A DNA stretch of 64,000 bases, taken from assembly GCA_949294195.1 (NCBI GenBank), contig CASFGK010000008.1, positions 62,001 through 126,000 of the forward strand. The letters run 5' to 3'. The notes under the pieces were generated by a model. That model did no database searches. It saw nothing but the letters and a program-made list of their open reading frames with translations, and had not been told where the DNA came from. Below are positions 40,869 to 53,673 of this stretch, piece by piece (the first letter of the stretch is position 1; every line of letters starts with the position of its first letter). This DNA is from an uncultured Bacteroidales bacterium (lineage in GTDB: Bacteria; Bacteroidota; Bacteroidia; Bacteroidales; UBA932). A program made the position numbers and the translations under genes.

Positions 40869-43517
40869 ATGGAAAACATTATAAAGATGACATTCCCTGT
40901 GGCGGGAATGAGCTGCGCGTCTTGTGCGGCACGGGTAGACAAGACCCTAAACAGGCAGTCCGGAGTCATATCGGCAAGCGTCAACTATGCCGCCGGGACT
41001 GCACAAGTGGAATTCGACCGGACCGTATGCACTCCGGAAGCGCTCCGCAAGGCCGTTCAGGACGCCGGGTATGATCTGCTTGTACCGAGACATCATGCGT
41101 ATGCCGGACAGGATCATCATGAGGCAGGCAATCATACCGGAGACAGGCAGTCACCGGGACAGCTATCAGACGAAGAGGCAGACGAAGAGTCCGTATACGA
41201 CGAGGCGGAACGGTTGCACGAAAAACATTACCGTGAACTCAGGAACAAGACTCTCGCGGCCATTATTCTTGCAGTACCTGTAATGGTGCTCGGAATGCTT
41301 TTCATGGATATTCCGTGGGTGAAATATCTGTTGTTTGTCATGGCTACACCTGTGGTGTTCTGGCTTGGGGGCGGCTTTTTCTCCAGCGCATGGAAACAGT
41401 TGCGCCACGGGGCCGCCAACATGGATACGCTTGTCGCATGCAGTACTGGCATCGCCTGGATGTTCAGTGTTTTCAACATGCTTTTCCCTCAGTTCTGGCT
41501 CTCGCGCGGCATTACCCCGCATGTGTATTTCGAGTCTTCGGCCATGATAATCGCATTCATCCTTCTGGGCCGGCTTCTTGAAGACCGGGCGAAACGGAAT
41601 ACTTCCTCCGCCATAAGGAAACTCGCCGGCCTGCGCCCCGGAACAGTCCGCATAGTGACACCGCACGGCGAGAGGGAAATCAGAATATCCGCTGTCAGAC
41701 CCGGTGATGTCATAGCCGTCAGGCCCGGTGACAAACTTGCCGCGGACGGAACAGTCACGGCAGGGGAATCATACGTGGACGAGAGCATGCTTAGCGGAGA
41801 ACCTGTCCCGGTGCACAAGCTTCCGGGAGACAAGGTCTTTACAGGAACAGTGAACCAGCTGGGTTCGTTCCGCATGGCTGCAGAAAAAGTCGGAGCCGAT
41901 ACCGTTCTTTCGCAGATTATACGCATGGTACAGGAAGCCCAGGGCACAAAAGCTCCCGTACAGAAACTTGTCGACAGGGTAGCTGCAGTGTTTGTTCCGG
42001 CAATCATCGGCATATCTCTCGTGACTTTTTCCGGGTGGCTGGTATTTGCTCCGGAGAACGGTTTCACACATGGCCTTCTGGCCATGGTAACAGTGCTTAT
42101 AATCGCCTGTCCGTGTGCTCTCGGACTTGCCACACCGACTGCCATCATGGTCGGAACAGGTAAGGGGGCGGAGAATGGAATCCTTATTAAAAATGCTGAG
42201 AGTCTGGAAGTTGCGCGTAAAGTAGATACTGTGGTTCTGGACAAGACTGGCACTCTTACAGAAGGTCATCCCCGGGTTACCGGATGTGTCTGGACTCTTC
42301 CCGGGAAATCAGATGAAGACATTGTAAAATACAGTAATATTCTCCTCTCTCTGGAGAGGAATTCAGAACATCCGCTGTCGGAAGCGGTGATAAAATACCT
42401 TACTGGATCCGGCAGTTCACAGAGAGAGGAATCGGTTTCGGGAAGATCATGCCCTGTATATGCCGAATCTGATAATATCACATCATTTCAGGCTGTTCCA
42501 GGGCGAGGAATCAGTGGCATTTCAGGCGGAAAGACCTATATCGCCGGGAATTTCCCGATGGTACAGTCCCTGCTGCAAGGAAAGGGTCGGTCATCATCGG
42601 AGTCTGATGCAGGTATCCCGGCGAAAGTGCTCGGACAGGCTGAAAAGTGGGAATCGGAAGCAAAGACGGTGATATGGTTTGCGGACAGTGACAGAGTCCT
42701 TGCCGTACTTGCCATAGAGGATGCCCTCAAGCCCACTTCGGCAGAAGCTGTCAGGGAATTGGAGGAAATGGGAGTCGAAGTCCATATGCTGACCGGAGAT
42801 AACGAAAACGCCGCCCGTTCGACAGCACGGCTTGCCGGAATCCGCCATTACCGTTCAGGTGTACTTCCAGGCGACAAGACGGAGTTTGTCCGCCGTCTTC
42901 AGTCTGAAGGACGTGTTGTAGCAATGGTCGGAGACGGTATCAACGACAGTGCAGCCCTTGCCCGGGCCGATCTGGGTATCGCCATGGGGCAGGGAAGCGA
43001 TATTGCGATGGATGCCGCCATGGTGACCATCCTTTCATCCGACCTGATGAAGATACCGCAGACAATAAGGCTCTCTTCTGCGACCGTGAAGACAGTCAGG
43101 GAGAATCTTTTCTGGGCATTTTTCTACAATATCATAGCTGTGCCTGTTGCCGCAGGTGTCCTTTATCCTGTCAGCGGGTTCCTTCTGAATCCGATGATCG
43201 GCGGAGCCGCAATGGCCCTGAGCAGCGTCTGTGTCGTGGGCAACAGCCTCAGGCTCCGCCGCAGGAAAATCGATTCCGAATATGTCTTAATCAATCACAA
43301 TACAATGAAAAGGTACAAAGTAGAAGGAATGATGTGCGGCCATTGCCGCTCTCATGTCGAAAAAGCGCTGAACAGCATCGGAGGAGTCAAGGCTACAGTT
43401 ACTCTTGACCCTCCTGTTGCAGAAGTGGAATTCACTGACGGAAAGGTGCGTTCTCTGGAAGAGCTTCAGAAAACCGTCACCGGGGAGGCTGGAGAATACA
43501 CTCTTTCCGAAATGTAG
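40869..43517 (+). CDS. copA: Copper-exporting P1B-type ATPase with N- and C-terminal metal-binding domains
   Basis: An 882-residue Cu+-type P1B ATPase. The N-terminal HMA domain has GMSCASC (Cys16, Cys19). A histidine-rich linker (His75-76, 83-84, 89) leads to the membrane core. TGE-type actuator motif LSGEP is at 309-312, the copper-binding CPC motif at 414-416, the phosphorylated Asp458 in DKTGTLT, the HP motif in SEHPLSEA, and GDGINDSAALA in the hinge. After the last membrane segments a second HMA domain with GMMCGHC (Cys823, Cys826) forms the C terminus, an unusual place. That last part, beginning at Met813, is 70 residues, the size of a free CopZ chaperone. It follows a regulator with its own metal domain. 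Confidence 0.93.
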   Translation: MENIIKMTFPVAGMSCASCAARVDKTLNRQSGVISASVNYAAGTAQVEFDRTVCTPEALRKAVQDAGYDLLVPRHHAYAGQDHHEAGNHTGDRQSPGQLSDEEADEESVYDEAERLHEKHYRELRNKTLAAIILAVPVMVLGMLFMDIPWVKYLLFVMATPVVFWLGGGFFSSAWKQLRHGAANMDTLVACSTGIAWMFSVFNMLFPQFWLSRGITPHVYFESSAMIIAFILLGRLLEDRAKRNTSSAIRKLAGLRPGTVRIVTPHGEREIRISAVRPGDVIAVRPGDKLAADGTVTAGESYVDESMLSGEPVPVHKLPGDKVFTGTVNQLGSFRMAAEKVGADTVLSQIIRMVQEAQGTKAPVQKLVDRVAAVFVPAIIGISLVTFSGWLVFAPENGFTHGLLAMVTVLIIACPCALGLATPTAIMVGTGKGAENGILIKNAESLEVARKVDTVVLDKTGTLTEGHPRVTGCVWTLPGKSDEDIVKYSNILLSLERNSEHPLSEAVIKYLTGSGSSQREESVSGRSCPVYAESDNITSFQAVPGRGISGISGGKTYIAGNFPMVQSLLQGKGRSSSESDAGIPAKVLGQAEKWESEAKTVIWFADSDRVLAVLAIEDALKPTSAEAVRELEEMGVEVHMLTGDNENAARSTARLAGIRHYRSGVLPGDKTEFVRRLQSEGRVVAMVGDGINDSAALARADLGIAMGQGSDIAMDAAMVTILSSDLMKIPQTIRLSSATVKTVRENLFWAFFYNIIAVPVAAGVLYPVSGFLLNPMIGGAAMALSSVCVVGNSLRLRRRKIDSEYVLINHNTMKRYKVEGMMCGHCRSHVEKALNSIGGVKATVTLDPPVAEVEFTDGKVRSLEELQKTVTGEAGEYTLSEM

Positions 43518-43542
43518 TTTCTGTCTGCACATCCGGATCGGA

Positions 43543-43572
43543 TTGGAATGTGGGTGGGTTTCATTATATTTG
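43543..43572 (+). promoter_or_regulatory. Promoter of the PUL sulfatase: TTG, 19 bp, TATATTTG
   Basis: A -33 TTG at 43543-43545, 19-bp spacer and -7 TATATTTG at 43565-43572, 30 bases upstream of the ATG at 43603. Confidence 0.75.
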
Positions 43573-43602
43573 TCTCTCATAACCAAAAATACCAATCTGA
43601 TC

Positions 43603-45207
43603 ATGGTCAAAAGCATATTCTTCCCTTTGGCTGCGGCGGGGCTGTGTCCTGCTGCAGCACTGTATGGAGCCACTGTCCCCTCGGATTCAAAGACTGCCGA
43701 AGGCAACGGAAACCGGCAGCGTCCCAACATCGTCCTTATCATGTGCGATGACATGGGGTTTTCCGACCTGGGCTGCTACGGCAGTGAAATCCGGACTCCG
43801 AACATCGACGCTCTTGCATCCCAGGGGTTGAGGTTCAGTCAGTTCAAGAATACTGCACGGAGCTGTCCGAGCAGAGCGTCCCTGCTTACCGGGATGTATC
43901 AGCATGATGTGGACATGGGCTGGATGACGGCTGTTGACGAACACAGGCCGGGATACCGGGGGGAAATCGCCGCGGACGTTCCAACCATAGCGGAAGTGCT
44001 GAAGACAGGGGGGTATTCGACATATATGAGCGGGAAGTGGCACGTGACTCTTGACGAACATTTCGACAAGCCGAACGGAAGCTATCCCGTGCAGCGCGGG
44101 TTCGACAGGTACTACGGATGCCTTTCCGGCGGAGGAAGCTACTGGACTCCTACCCCTGTATACAATGATCTTGAACGCGTTACGGAGTTTCCTGATGATT
44201 ATTACTATACTACTGCGATAACGGATTCAGCTTCTGTATTCATCAGCAGGCATGACACGGCGGCCCCGATGTTCATGTATGTAGCATACTATGCTCCGCA
44301 TCTTCCTCTTCAGGCTCCGCAGGAAAGGATAGAGAAATGTCTGGACAGGTACGAATGCGGCTATGATGTCCTTAGGGAGAGGCGCTTCGAGAAACAGAAG
44401 GCTATCGGACTGGTTCCGCAGGATGCTGTCCTGCCGGAGTTCGACACGGAATTCCGGGGGCGCCGTCCTTCATGGAACGAACTTACGGAAGAAGACAGGA
44501 AACAGTGGACAAGGGATATGGCCACTTATGCCGCGATGATAGAAATCATGGACGACGGAGTAGGCAGGATAGTCAGCAGTCTGAGGGATAAGGACATGCT
44601 GGACAATACAGTCATAATCTTCCTGAGCGATAACGGGGCCACTCTCGAGGGAGGCCGGCTCGGACAGCTTATGGCAGACCTGAGCAATACCCCGTACCGC
44701 AGTTACAAGCAGTGGTGCTATCAGGGCGGCACAAGCACTCCTTTTATTATCACATGGGGAGATCCTTCCAGAAATCCTCTCAAAGGAGGTTTCTGCCGCC
44801 AGACGGCACATATTACCGATATCCTGCCCACTTGCATGGACATAGCCGGAACAGTCTATCCCGGGAACGGAAGAAATATCAGTCTTCCGGGCGTAAGCGT
44901 CATTCCTGCCGTATCGGGGAAGAAAATAGAGGAAAGGGACATATTCTTCGAGCACCAGAGCTCCTGCGCTGTCATTTCCGGAAACTGGAAACTCGTCAGG
45001 AACAGCAAGGAGACCCCATGGGAACTGTACGACTTTTCATCAGATCCGTTCGAGACTTCCGACCTGTCTGCAGAGCATCCGGCAAAAGCAGAAAAGCTGC
45101 GCAGGAAATGGGAAGCGTGGGCCTCAGACCATCATGTCTTCCCTCTCGAAAATCTCCCGTGGGGCGAGAGGATAAGACATTATAAGGAGAAATCTAATTC
45201 ACGCTGA
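43603..45207 (+). CDS. Secreted serine-type sulfatase of the PUL
   Basis: A 534-residue family S1 sulfatase. A signal peptide (about 1-22) precedes the metal site IVLIMCDDMGFSD (Asp49-Asp50). The maturation signature reads S87-C-P-S-R91 then ASLLTG, so spacing puts serine at the formylglycine position and the neighbouring cysteine one place too late; maturation by anSME is expected. GKWHV, YYAPHLPLQAP and LSDNGATLEGG give further active-site residues. The frame extends upstream into copA, but the ATG at 43603 gives the signal peptide and follows a good promoter. Its 3' end overlaps the convergent GH20 gene by 14 bases. With the neighbouring GH2 and GH20 enzymes it probably desulfates a Gal/GlcNAc-type glycan. 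Confidence 0.93.
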   Translation: MVKSIFFPLAAAGLCPAAALYGATVPSDSKTAEGNGNRQRPNIVLIMCDDMGFSDLGCYGSEIRTPNIDALASQGLRFSQFKNTARSCPSRASLLTGMYQHDVDMGWMTAVDEHRPGYRGEIAADVPTIAEVLKTGGYSTYMSGKWHVTLDEHFDKPNGSYPVQRGFDRYYGCLSGGGSYWTPTPVYNDLERVTEFPDDYYYTTAITDSASVFISRHDTAAPMFMYVAYYAPHLPLQAPQERIEKCLDRYECGYDVLRERRFEKQKAIGLVPQDAVLPEFDTEFRGRRPSWNELTEEDRKQWTRDMATYAAMIEIMDDGVGRIVSSLRDKDMLDNTVIIFLSDNGATLEGGRLGQLMADLSNTPYRSYKQWCYQGGTSTPFIITWGDPSRNPLKGGFCRQTAHITDILPTCMDIAGTVYPGNGRNISLPGVSVIPAVSGKKIEERDIFFEHQSSCAVISGNWKLVRNSKETPWELYDFSSDPFETSDLSAEHPAKAEKLRRKWEAWASDHHVFPLENLPWGERIRHYKEKSNSR

Positions 45208-47509
45208 TCTCATCGAAGCAGAACTTGGATGCCTGTCCCGGACGCACATGGTCTGAAGGGCAGACTCCGGCTCCCGATGCACTGACCTTTACATATCTGG
45301 CCTTGCTGCCTGGCATGCCGAATCTGATGTCTTCCGTGAAGTTCCCTTCGCGGAAGATTTCTTTCGGGCTGAATGTCACCGTGGATACGGTCCGGAATTT
45401 TTCCCCGTCCGAAGACAGGGACACGGTGATTCCGGCAGGCTTGTTCACTCCCATGCTGTAGTTGGTGAGGCATCCGATGGTCACTGTGTCCAGAAGCGTT
45501 TCTTCCCCGAGGTCCAGGACGAACTCTGCCTGCTGTCCCGAAATCCATGTGCACCATTCGAAATCTGACTCGCGAAGCGACCCCCGTATCCCGTTGGTAA
45601 GCAGCAAGCTGTGGTTCTGTCCGGTAATCTCCTTGCCGGCCGCCTTGTTCCATTTCACTGGCAGGACAAGTGTCTGCCCGGCCTGTCTGCCGTCAGTGAA
45701 GAAAGTGGCGCATTTTAACGTCTTTTCCCCGTTCAGCACCACGGGCTCCGAGTACAGTGCGGAAGAAGACGAAGGTTCGCTTCCGTCCAGAGTGTATCTT
45801 ATCTGCACGTCAGGACGTATGCACTCAAGTGTTACCGAAACCGCTCCGTCTGCCGGTACGGCAGTATGCTGGATATTGTACATGGATTCCGCATATACGA
45901 TATCCTTTGCTTCCAGATGCTCAAGGAAGGAGTCGAGTCTTGGAAGGAATCCGTTCCAGTTCCTGCCGTTCTCCGATGACCATACCAGTTCGGAAAATGC
46001 AGCCAGACGCGGGAAAAGCTGATAGGTGACATCATCCGTGTTTCTGCAGAACTCCGTCCACATGCAGGCCTGCATTCCCATCATGAGCGGGGCATACTCC
46101 TGTTTCCAGAGAGGATTGTCCTTATAGTCGTACTCATATACGTCCCTGAGAGTGATATTCCCGAAGTATGTCAGAGGCTCGAACCACTGCGGTCCCTGAT
46201 ATCTGATGAAGTACATGGTCCTGGCCGGAGCCAGTATGAACCGGTGGCCTTGTCCGGCAGCCGTGAAAGCCGAGCGTCCGTCTCCCTGCCATCCGCAGAT
46301 TACGGCCCCTTCCGGCAGACGGCTTCTGACAAGTTCGTCCCAGCCGATTGCCGTCTTGCCTTTCGTTTTCAGGTACTCCGCTATCCTTCCCATGAAATAC
46401 CCCTGCAGGTGCTCCTCGTCCGGGATGTGCTCTTCCTTCATTTTCGCCTGGCACAGCGGGCATTTTTTCCAGATGGTCTTTTGTGCTTCATCTCCTCCGA
46501 TATGGATGTATCCGGAGGGGAAAAGGTTCATGACTTCATCGAGAATATCTTCTATGAACGGATATACGCTGTCATTCCCGGCGCAGAATATCACATCCCA
46601 ACGTCCTTCTCCCATTCCCGGAAATACGCTGACGGGCCGTGGGGCTGCCGGACACGCATACTGCGGATATGCGGCAAGGGCGGCATTGGCATGTGCGGGA
46701 AGGTCAATTTCCGGTATTATCTCTATGTGTCTTTCCGCGGCATAGGATACGACTTCCCGTATTTCTTCCTGTGTGTAGAATCCTCCGACAGAGGCTTTTT
46801 CCCCTGGTCTGATGTTACGTCTTGCCGGGAAAGGCAGGTCTTCCCTGTCTACACGCCATGCTCCTGTTTCGGTAAGCCGCGGATATTTCAGGATCTCGAT
46901 TCTCCATCCGTTGTCATCTGTAAGATGCCAGTGGAGGGTGTTGAGTTTGAGCATTGCCATGCAGTCGATGATTTTCATCACGTCTTCTTTCGGCATGAAA
47001 TGCCGTGATACGTCGAGCATGAGTCCCCTGTACGCGAATTCCGGGGAATCCTCTATTCTGACGGCTGGTATGCTCCATTTTCCCGTGTTGCCTGCCCCTC
47101 CTTCTATTTCCGGGGGAAGCATGGCCCGTATGGTTTGCACTGCGTAGAAATATCCTGCGGGAGAAGATGCCCGGACATCTATCCCGTCCGCAGTGACTTC
47201 CAGACTGTAGCTTTCATCCCCCAGCGTCTTGTCCTCAATGAAACGGATGTCGGCTGACGCAGGGTCATCTGTAATTTCCGGAGTGAATCCGGCAGGTCCT
47301 GTAAACAGCCTGCACAGGAACCGGGCGGCATCCTCTTGCAAACTGTCCTGTACCGAGACGGCTGTCGCCCCGGAAAATGTGAACATCCCCTGTCCCGTTT
47401 CAGTAACATCAGGCAGAGGGACAATCCCTGAAAAAACCTCATCCTCCCGGCAGGAGAGTGCTGCCAGAAGGATGGAGGCCAAAAGTACAAGATATTTTAT
47501 GCTTTTCAT
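45194..47509 (-). CDS. Beta-N-acetylhexosaminidase, family GH20 (lipoprotein)
   Basis: Removes terminal beta-linked GlcNAc or GalNAc. The 771-residue lipoprotein (lipid anchor at Cys20, ALSC) has the GH20b N-terminal domain, then the catalytic barrel from about residue 158: LDVSRHFMPKEDVMKIID, LHWHLTDDNGWR, and the catalytic Asp340-Glu341 in HIGGDEA, which uses substrate-assisted catalysis. After about residue 560 comes a chitobiase-type C-terminal domain (VQIRYTLDGSEPSSSSALY) and a final beta-sandwich that looks like an F5/8-type carbohydrate-binding domain. ATG at 47509 was preferred over GTG at 47515. It follows the GH2 gene by 21 bases, so the two are one unit. Confidence 0.95.
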   Translation of the reverse strand: MKSIKYLVLLASILLAALSCREDEVFSGIVPLPDVTETGQGMFTFSGATAVSVQDSLQEDAARFLCRLFTGPAGFTPEITDDPASADIRFIEDKTLGDESYSLEVTADGIDVRASSPAGYFYAVQTIRAMLPPEIEGGAGNTGKWSIPAVRIEDSPEFAYRGLMLDVSRHFMPKEDVMKIIDCMAMLKLNTLHWHLTDDNGWRIEILKYPRLTETGAWRVDREDLPFPARRNIRPGEKASVGGFYTQEEIREVVSYAAERHIEIIPEIDLPAHANAALAAYPQYACPAAPRPVSVFPGMGEGRWDVIFCAGNDSVYPFIEDILDEVMNLFPSGYIHIGGDEAQKTIWKKCPLCQAKMKEEHIPDEEHLQGYFMGRIAEYLKTKGKTAIGWDELVRSRLPEGAVICGWQGDGRSAFTAAGQGHRFILAPARTMYFIRYQGPQWFEPLTYFGNITLRDVYEYDYKDNPLWKQEYAPLMMGMQACMWTEFCRNTDDVTYQLFPRLAAFSELVWSSENGRNWNGFLPRLDSFLEHLEAKDIVYAESMYNIQHTAVPADGAVSVTLECIRPDVQIRYTLDGSEPSSSSALYSEPVVLNGEKTLKCATFFTDGRQAGQTLVLPVKWNKAAGKEITGQNHSLLLTNGIRGSLRESDFEWCTWISGQQAEFVLDLGEETLLDTVTIGCLTNYSMGVNKPAGITVSLSSDGEKFRTVSTVTFSPKEIFREGNFTEDIRFGMPGSKARYVKVSASGAGVCPSDHVRPGQASKFCFDEISVN

Positions 47510-47530
47510 TTCCACTGTTATACGGACATT

Positions 47531-51267
<3,737 letters not shown>

Positions 51268-51302
51268 ATAATAACTAACCTAAATTATGTAATCTATGCA
51301 CT

Positions 51303-53645
51303 TTATTTGAGTGCCGAGCCGGCAGCATCCGGCCAGTTGATGTTCTGATAAAGGTATGTTGTAGCTACGTCCTCATCAGGAGATGCGTATCTCATGTCAT
51401 CCACACCCATAGGGCAGAGATAATAAGCCTCATGCCATTCGTATCCGTCATAAAGCTGGTTGGTGGTGTTGTTCACCCGGCACAGAGGACGTACATAGTC
51501 TGTCTTGCTGCCGGAACGAGGGTCTTTCGGCCCTGAAACCACTGCATCATCTTCTCCTCCTACCTTGATCAGTCTCATCGGAGAGACAGTCTCTACAGGA
51601 TTCGGTTCATCTTCAGTAGGGAGAGGAGTGTATTTGTAGCCGTATCCCTGAGAGCCGTCCGGATTGAGGATAGGGTTGCCGGCAGCGTCTTTCGTAACTA
51701 TGCTTCCGTTTACAATCGGATCATTGAGCTCGTACTGGACGCTTGAAATGATGGCTCCGGTAGCTTCGTCCACTTCGTTGACTGAGGTATACTGTTTTTC
51801 ATAGTATTGGCCGTCTATTTCACGGAAGTAGCCGTCTACGAAAGTGGATCCTTCGCCCCAGAGGTTGATTCCTTCAGGAATCCATGTAACCTGCTGGTTG
51901 ACAAGCTGGTCGAATGAACGCCATCTGATAAGGTCTGTATAGCGCAGACCTTCTCCGAAGAGTTCGTTGAGTCTTTCACGGCGGATGCTGTATGTCCATT
52001 CATCCACATATTTGCCTCCGGAGTAGACTCCGAAGTCCTCTTCCTGCGAAAGATCCGTATTGTTGACGCTCACTGTGACGCTTCCGGCCTCGAATCCTGC
52101 ACGGGTACGGATTGCCTCCCAGTAGTTCATTGCAGTTCCGTCTGGCTGGCCTCCGTTTTTCAATTCTATATCGGCTTCGATATAGTTCAGATAAGCTTCG
52201 ACTGCACGGAACATAGGTGCTCCGGTCACTCCCTGACCTTCATCGTTAACGGTCTGGGTAGACTCATAAGTGAAGTATTTGCGGGACTGGTATCCTGTGA
52301 TGGAGCGGATCTGTGACTCTGAGGTGAGAAGTGAAGGACGTCCGAAAAGTGTTCCCGGAGTTCTTGTCGCCGCTCCCAGATCCGTAACCGTAGGGGTGCT
52401 TTCTCCCCATACGAACAGCTGGAGCCTTTCGTCTTTCCCTTCTTTGATTGCATCGATTGACGTATCATCGAATGTCTTGCCCGGAGCATAAGAAGGCATA
52501 CCGTCCTTATATAGGAATGACTCTACGAACTGGCGGGTATAGCCTTCGTTGTCACCGACGAGCGTACGGTATCCTACTCTGTGCTTTACACCTCTGTCGA
52601 AACTGTATTCCCTCCACATGAGCACTTCCGGAACATTGCTGAGGTCATTCTGTCCGAACATTTCGAAATAAGGGTTCCAGTTATAGATTTCTCCGAGTTC
52701 CGGATTGATCTGATGGCTGTTGGTGGTGAGAGGAGTCGCATCTGCGATGACCTTTGCCGCTTCCTTTGCCTGTGTGAGGAAGTATGTAATTTCACCGTCG
52801 ATGTCAAAACTCTTTCCCTGATTGTATGACATTTTTGCACCTGGCCAGTCAGGATCGCCCGGCACACGGCCTGATCCTCTGTGGTACTTTTCAAATGTTC
52901 CCTCATACAGAGCTACTCTTGACTTGAACAGATATGCTGTCTCCTTGTTTACCCTGCGTCCGTTCAAGGCATATCCTTCGTTTTTGCCCTGAAGCAGGCT
53001 GATCGCCTGGTCAAGGTCTTCGAGAATAAATCTTGCCACTTCGTTTCTCGGAGCCCTCTTGCTGGCTTCGACGAGCTCTTCCTGCCTGTCAGGAAGGACT
53101 GTGGTGATGATAGGGAAATCTCCGTATGTTACAAGAGCGTTGTAATATGTAACGGCGCGGAAGAAGTACATTTCACCGAGATAGTGGTTGACTTCCCTCA
53201 GTGAGGCTTCGTCTGCAAATGTACCGTCTGCTATCCTCTGGTTTACCTGCTCGAAGAAGTAGTTGGCGATACGGATTCTTGCGAAGAATGTATTCCTGAG
53301 CTGTCTTCCTGTGCCGACAAGCCACTGTCCGAGGTCTCCGAAATATCTTGTGGAACCGCCTCCGACAAGTACAATGTCGGTATTGTTGTCAAGCTGGTTC
53401 ATACCTGTGTCATAACCACCGTTGTGGAACATGGCGCTGCTGTTGCCCATGTTGTACGGGTGGATGAGGAATGAAGTGTAGTAATTGTTCAGGTAGTTCT
53501 GCACCTGAGCCGGAGTCTGGTAGTATCCGTCAGGTGTAATCTGGCTGATAGGCTTGAGGTCGAGCCAGCTGTTACATGACGAAAATGTGACGCCTGCTGC
53601 CCCCAGAGTTGCTATTAGCAATATATTTTTGAATTTGAGTTTCAT
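51303..53645 (-). CDS. susD: SusD/RagB-family outer-membrane glycan-binding lipoprotein
   Basis: The surface lid that captures glycans for its SusC transporter. The 780-residue lipoprotein has a signal ending in SSCN and the family N terminus SWLDLKPISQITPDGYYQTPAQVQNYLNNYY. TPR-like helices (YLGEMYFFRAVTYYNALVTYGDFPI) and the C-terminal family region (EAIRTRAG, RRERLNELFGEGLRYTDLIRWR) follow. It is longer than many SusD proteins (500-600), with an extra loop region near residues 640-710. It lies 28 bases after susC. Ligand type cannot be read from sequence; the downstream enzymes suggest Gal/HexNAc glycans. Confidence 0.96.
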   Translation of the reverse strand: MKLKFKNILLIATLGAAGVTFSSCNSWLDLKPISQITPDGYYQTPAQVQNYLNNYYTSFLIHPYNMGNSSAMFHNGGYDTGMNQLDNNTDIVLVGGGSTRYFGDLGQWLVGTGRQLRNTFFARIRIANYFFEQVNQRIADGTFADEASLREVNHYLGEMYFFRAVTYYNALVTYGDFPIITTVLPDRQEELVEASKRAPRNEVARFILEDLDQAISLLQGKNEGYALNGRRVNKETAYLFKSRVALYEGTFEKYHRGSGRVPGDPDWPGAKMSYNQGKSFDIDGEITYFLTQAKEAAKVIADATPLTTNSHQINPELGEIYNWNPYFEMFGQNDLSNVPEVLMWREYSFDRGVKHRVGYRTLVGDNEGYTRQFVESFLYKDGMPSYAPGKTFDDTSIDAIKEGKDERLQLFVWGESTPTVTDLGAATRTPGTLFGRPSLLTSESQIRSITGYQSRKYFTYESTQTVNDEGQGVTGAPMFRAVEAYLNYIEADIELKNGGQPDGTAMNYWEAIRTRAGFEAGSVTVSVNNTDLSQEEDFGVYSGGKYVDEWTYSIRRERLNELFGEGLRYTDLIRWRSFDQLVNQQVTWIPEGINLWGEGSTFVDGYFREIDGQYYEKQYTSVNEVDEATGAIISSVQYELNDPIVNGSIVTKDAAGNPILNPDGSQGYGYKYTPLPTEDEPNPVETVSPMRLIKVGGEDDAVVSGPKDPRSGSKTDYVRPLCRVNNTTNQLYDGYEWHEAYYLCPMGVDDMRYASPDEDVATTYLYQNINWPDAAGSALK

Positions 53646-53673
53646 GACTTTAGTCAGTTAGTTCTGTATTTGA

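Noticed and set aside
43405-43602. Upstream extension of the PUL sulfatase into the 3' end of copA
   Set aside because: It would remove the signal peptide from the N terminus and would start before the mapped promoter-like boxes.
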